Shown in pieces: positions 11,410 through 11,877 of a stretch of DNA of 11,877 nt. This DNA comes from Baffinella frigidus (lineage: Eukaryota > Cryptophyceae > Cryptomonadales > Baffinellaceae). Position numbers and translations under genes: made by a program. The notes under the pieces are model-generated. The model made no database searches, was not told the DNA's origin, and worked only from the letters and a program-made list of their open reading frames with translations. The stretch covers positions 203,887 to 215,763 of the forward strand of contig MU646743.1 in assembly GCA_026770585.1 (NCBI GenBank), written 5' to 3'. Every line of letters starts with the position of its first letter. Position 1 is the stretch's first letter.

Positions 11410-11635
11410 GGGATTAGAGTTGAGGTTGTAGAGTGTAGGGTGTGGGGTGTGGGGTGTGGGGTGTGGGGTGTGGGGTGTAGGGTGTAGGGTGAAGGGTGTA
11501 GGGTTGAGGGTGTAGGGTTAAGGGATTAAGGTTTAGGGTGTAGGGTGTAGGGTGTAGGGTGTAGGGTGTAGGGTGTAGGGTGTAGGGTGCAGGGTTGAGA
11601 GTTAACAGTTTAGAGTTTACAGTTGAGAGTTTAGT
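11410..11635. repeat. GGGTGTA/GGGTGTG heptamer repeat
   Basis: Two clean runs (about 11430-11480 and 11535-11590) of GGGTGTG or GGGTGTA. The minus-strand open frame here is a YTLHPTP-like repeat translation. Confidence 0.92.
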
Positions 11636-11649
11636 GTTGGTGGATCTAC
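11636..11649 (-). pseudogene. Acceptor-side echo of exon w1, far copy
   Basis: About 14 nt: GGCAG|GTAGATCCACCAAC against GTACATCCACCACG in the exon. Confidence 0.65.
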
Positions 11650-11710
11650 CTGCCAAGCCCCCGCGCGAAGTCCAGGATTGGTCAGTCAGTGACATTCAGT
11701 GAACATCACT

Positions 11711-11877
11711 GATTTAATCCCGTCGAGTATTCATGATGAATACGATTTCGGGGATCTCCGATCCGATTTTGGTGTATCTTACGGCTCTAAATGAAGTTTA
11801 GATAGACGACTGTCTTATTTTTACCCCTTAACATACACCAAAATCGTATTCATGATGAATACTCGACCGGATGAGAT
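11711..11877. mobile_element. ~168-bp foldback element, cut by the window end
   Basis: The left end GATTTAATCCCGTCGAG and the right end CTCGACCGGATGAGAT are inverse and match the ends of 797-965. The arms carry GTATTCATGATGAATACGAT and GATTTTGGTGTAT; the left arm has an extra ~20 bp (CGGGGATCTCCGATCCGATT) by local duplication. There is no coding capacity. Confidence 0.85.

Noticed and set aside
1-11877. A dead (pseudogenised) M13 gene because of the many broken exon copies
   Set aside because: One complete copy of each of the 12 exons is free of stops, with usable splice sites and matching phases. Stops occur only in echoes (for example TAG in 2725-2787). Silencing for other reasons is not excluded.

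Overview
This window looks like nuclear DNA of a eukaryotic microbe, most likely an alga, and probably a dinoflagellate. Three things point that way. Telomere-type TTTAGGG/CCCTAAA repeats and their variants are scattered throughout. One gene is broken into very small exons. All eleven introns end in AG followed by a G on the exon side, and one donor is GC, a splice style reported for Symbiodinium-type dinoflagellates. The taxonomic call is inference; a chromerid, haptophyte or other TTTAGGG-telomere alga is not excluded. There is no sign of bacterial gene organisation.

Almost the whole window is one gene on the minus strand, entering at the right edge and stopping at position 371. It encodes the C-terminal part of an M13 (neprilysin/endothelin-converting-enzyme family) zinc metallopeptidase. 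I assembled twelve exons of 19 to 105 nt: 11158-11108, 9420-9379, 8573-8479, 7454-7411, 6425-6357, 5798-5742, 5092-5047, 3744-3644, 2583-2479, 1525-1493, 1221-1193 and 386-371. Joined in that order they keep one reading frame for 228 residues. They give, in order, the PVxRT/W segment, the NAYY-like substrate motif (as VDAFY), the PAGIL segment, the HEMTH zinc site, the WW.AEDR segment, the ENIAD third-ligand motif, the WCSKERP segment, the HSP..WRVNGPLS segment and the terminal MNPP..CHVW. The four cysteines fall at the conserved family positions. No single long open reading frame shows this, because no exon exceeds 105 nt; the long open frames visible in the window are translations of simple repeats.

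The introns (271 to 1687 nt) hold three kinds of material. First, telomere-like and other short tandem repeats, with a different variant dominating in each intron. Second, small foldback elements: a 105-bp family with three equal-length copies, a ~168-bp family with shared termini, and several one-off hairpins. Third, and most striking, partial copies of the neighbouring exon. These 'exon echoes' are polarised: copies upstream of an exon keep the acceptor and the 5' part of the exon, and copies downstream keep the 3' part and the donor. This holds with few exceptions for seven of the twelve exons.

Region by region: 1-370 is 3' flank with GC-rich repeats and one 105-bp element; 371-1525 holds the last three exons; 1526-3744 the HSP/RVNG and LFFVAQ exons with their echoes; 3745-5092 a large palindrome and an exact 161-bp tandem duplication; 5093-7454 the ENIAD, WW and HEMTH exons; 7455-9420 the PAGIL exon with seven echoes and dense 7-bp and 15-bp repeats; 9421-11158 a long intron with exon-1 echoes; 11159-11877 upstream intron sequence ending in a foldback element. 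No tRNA, rRNA, CRISPR or second protein gene was recognised.
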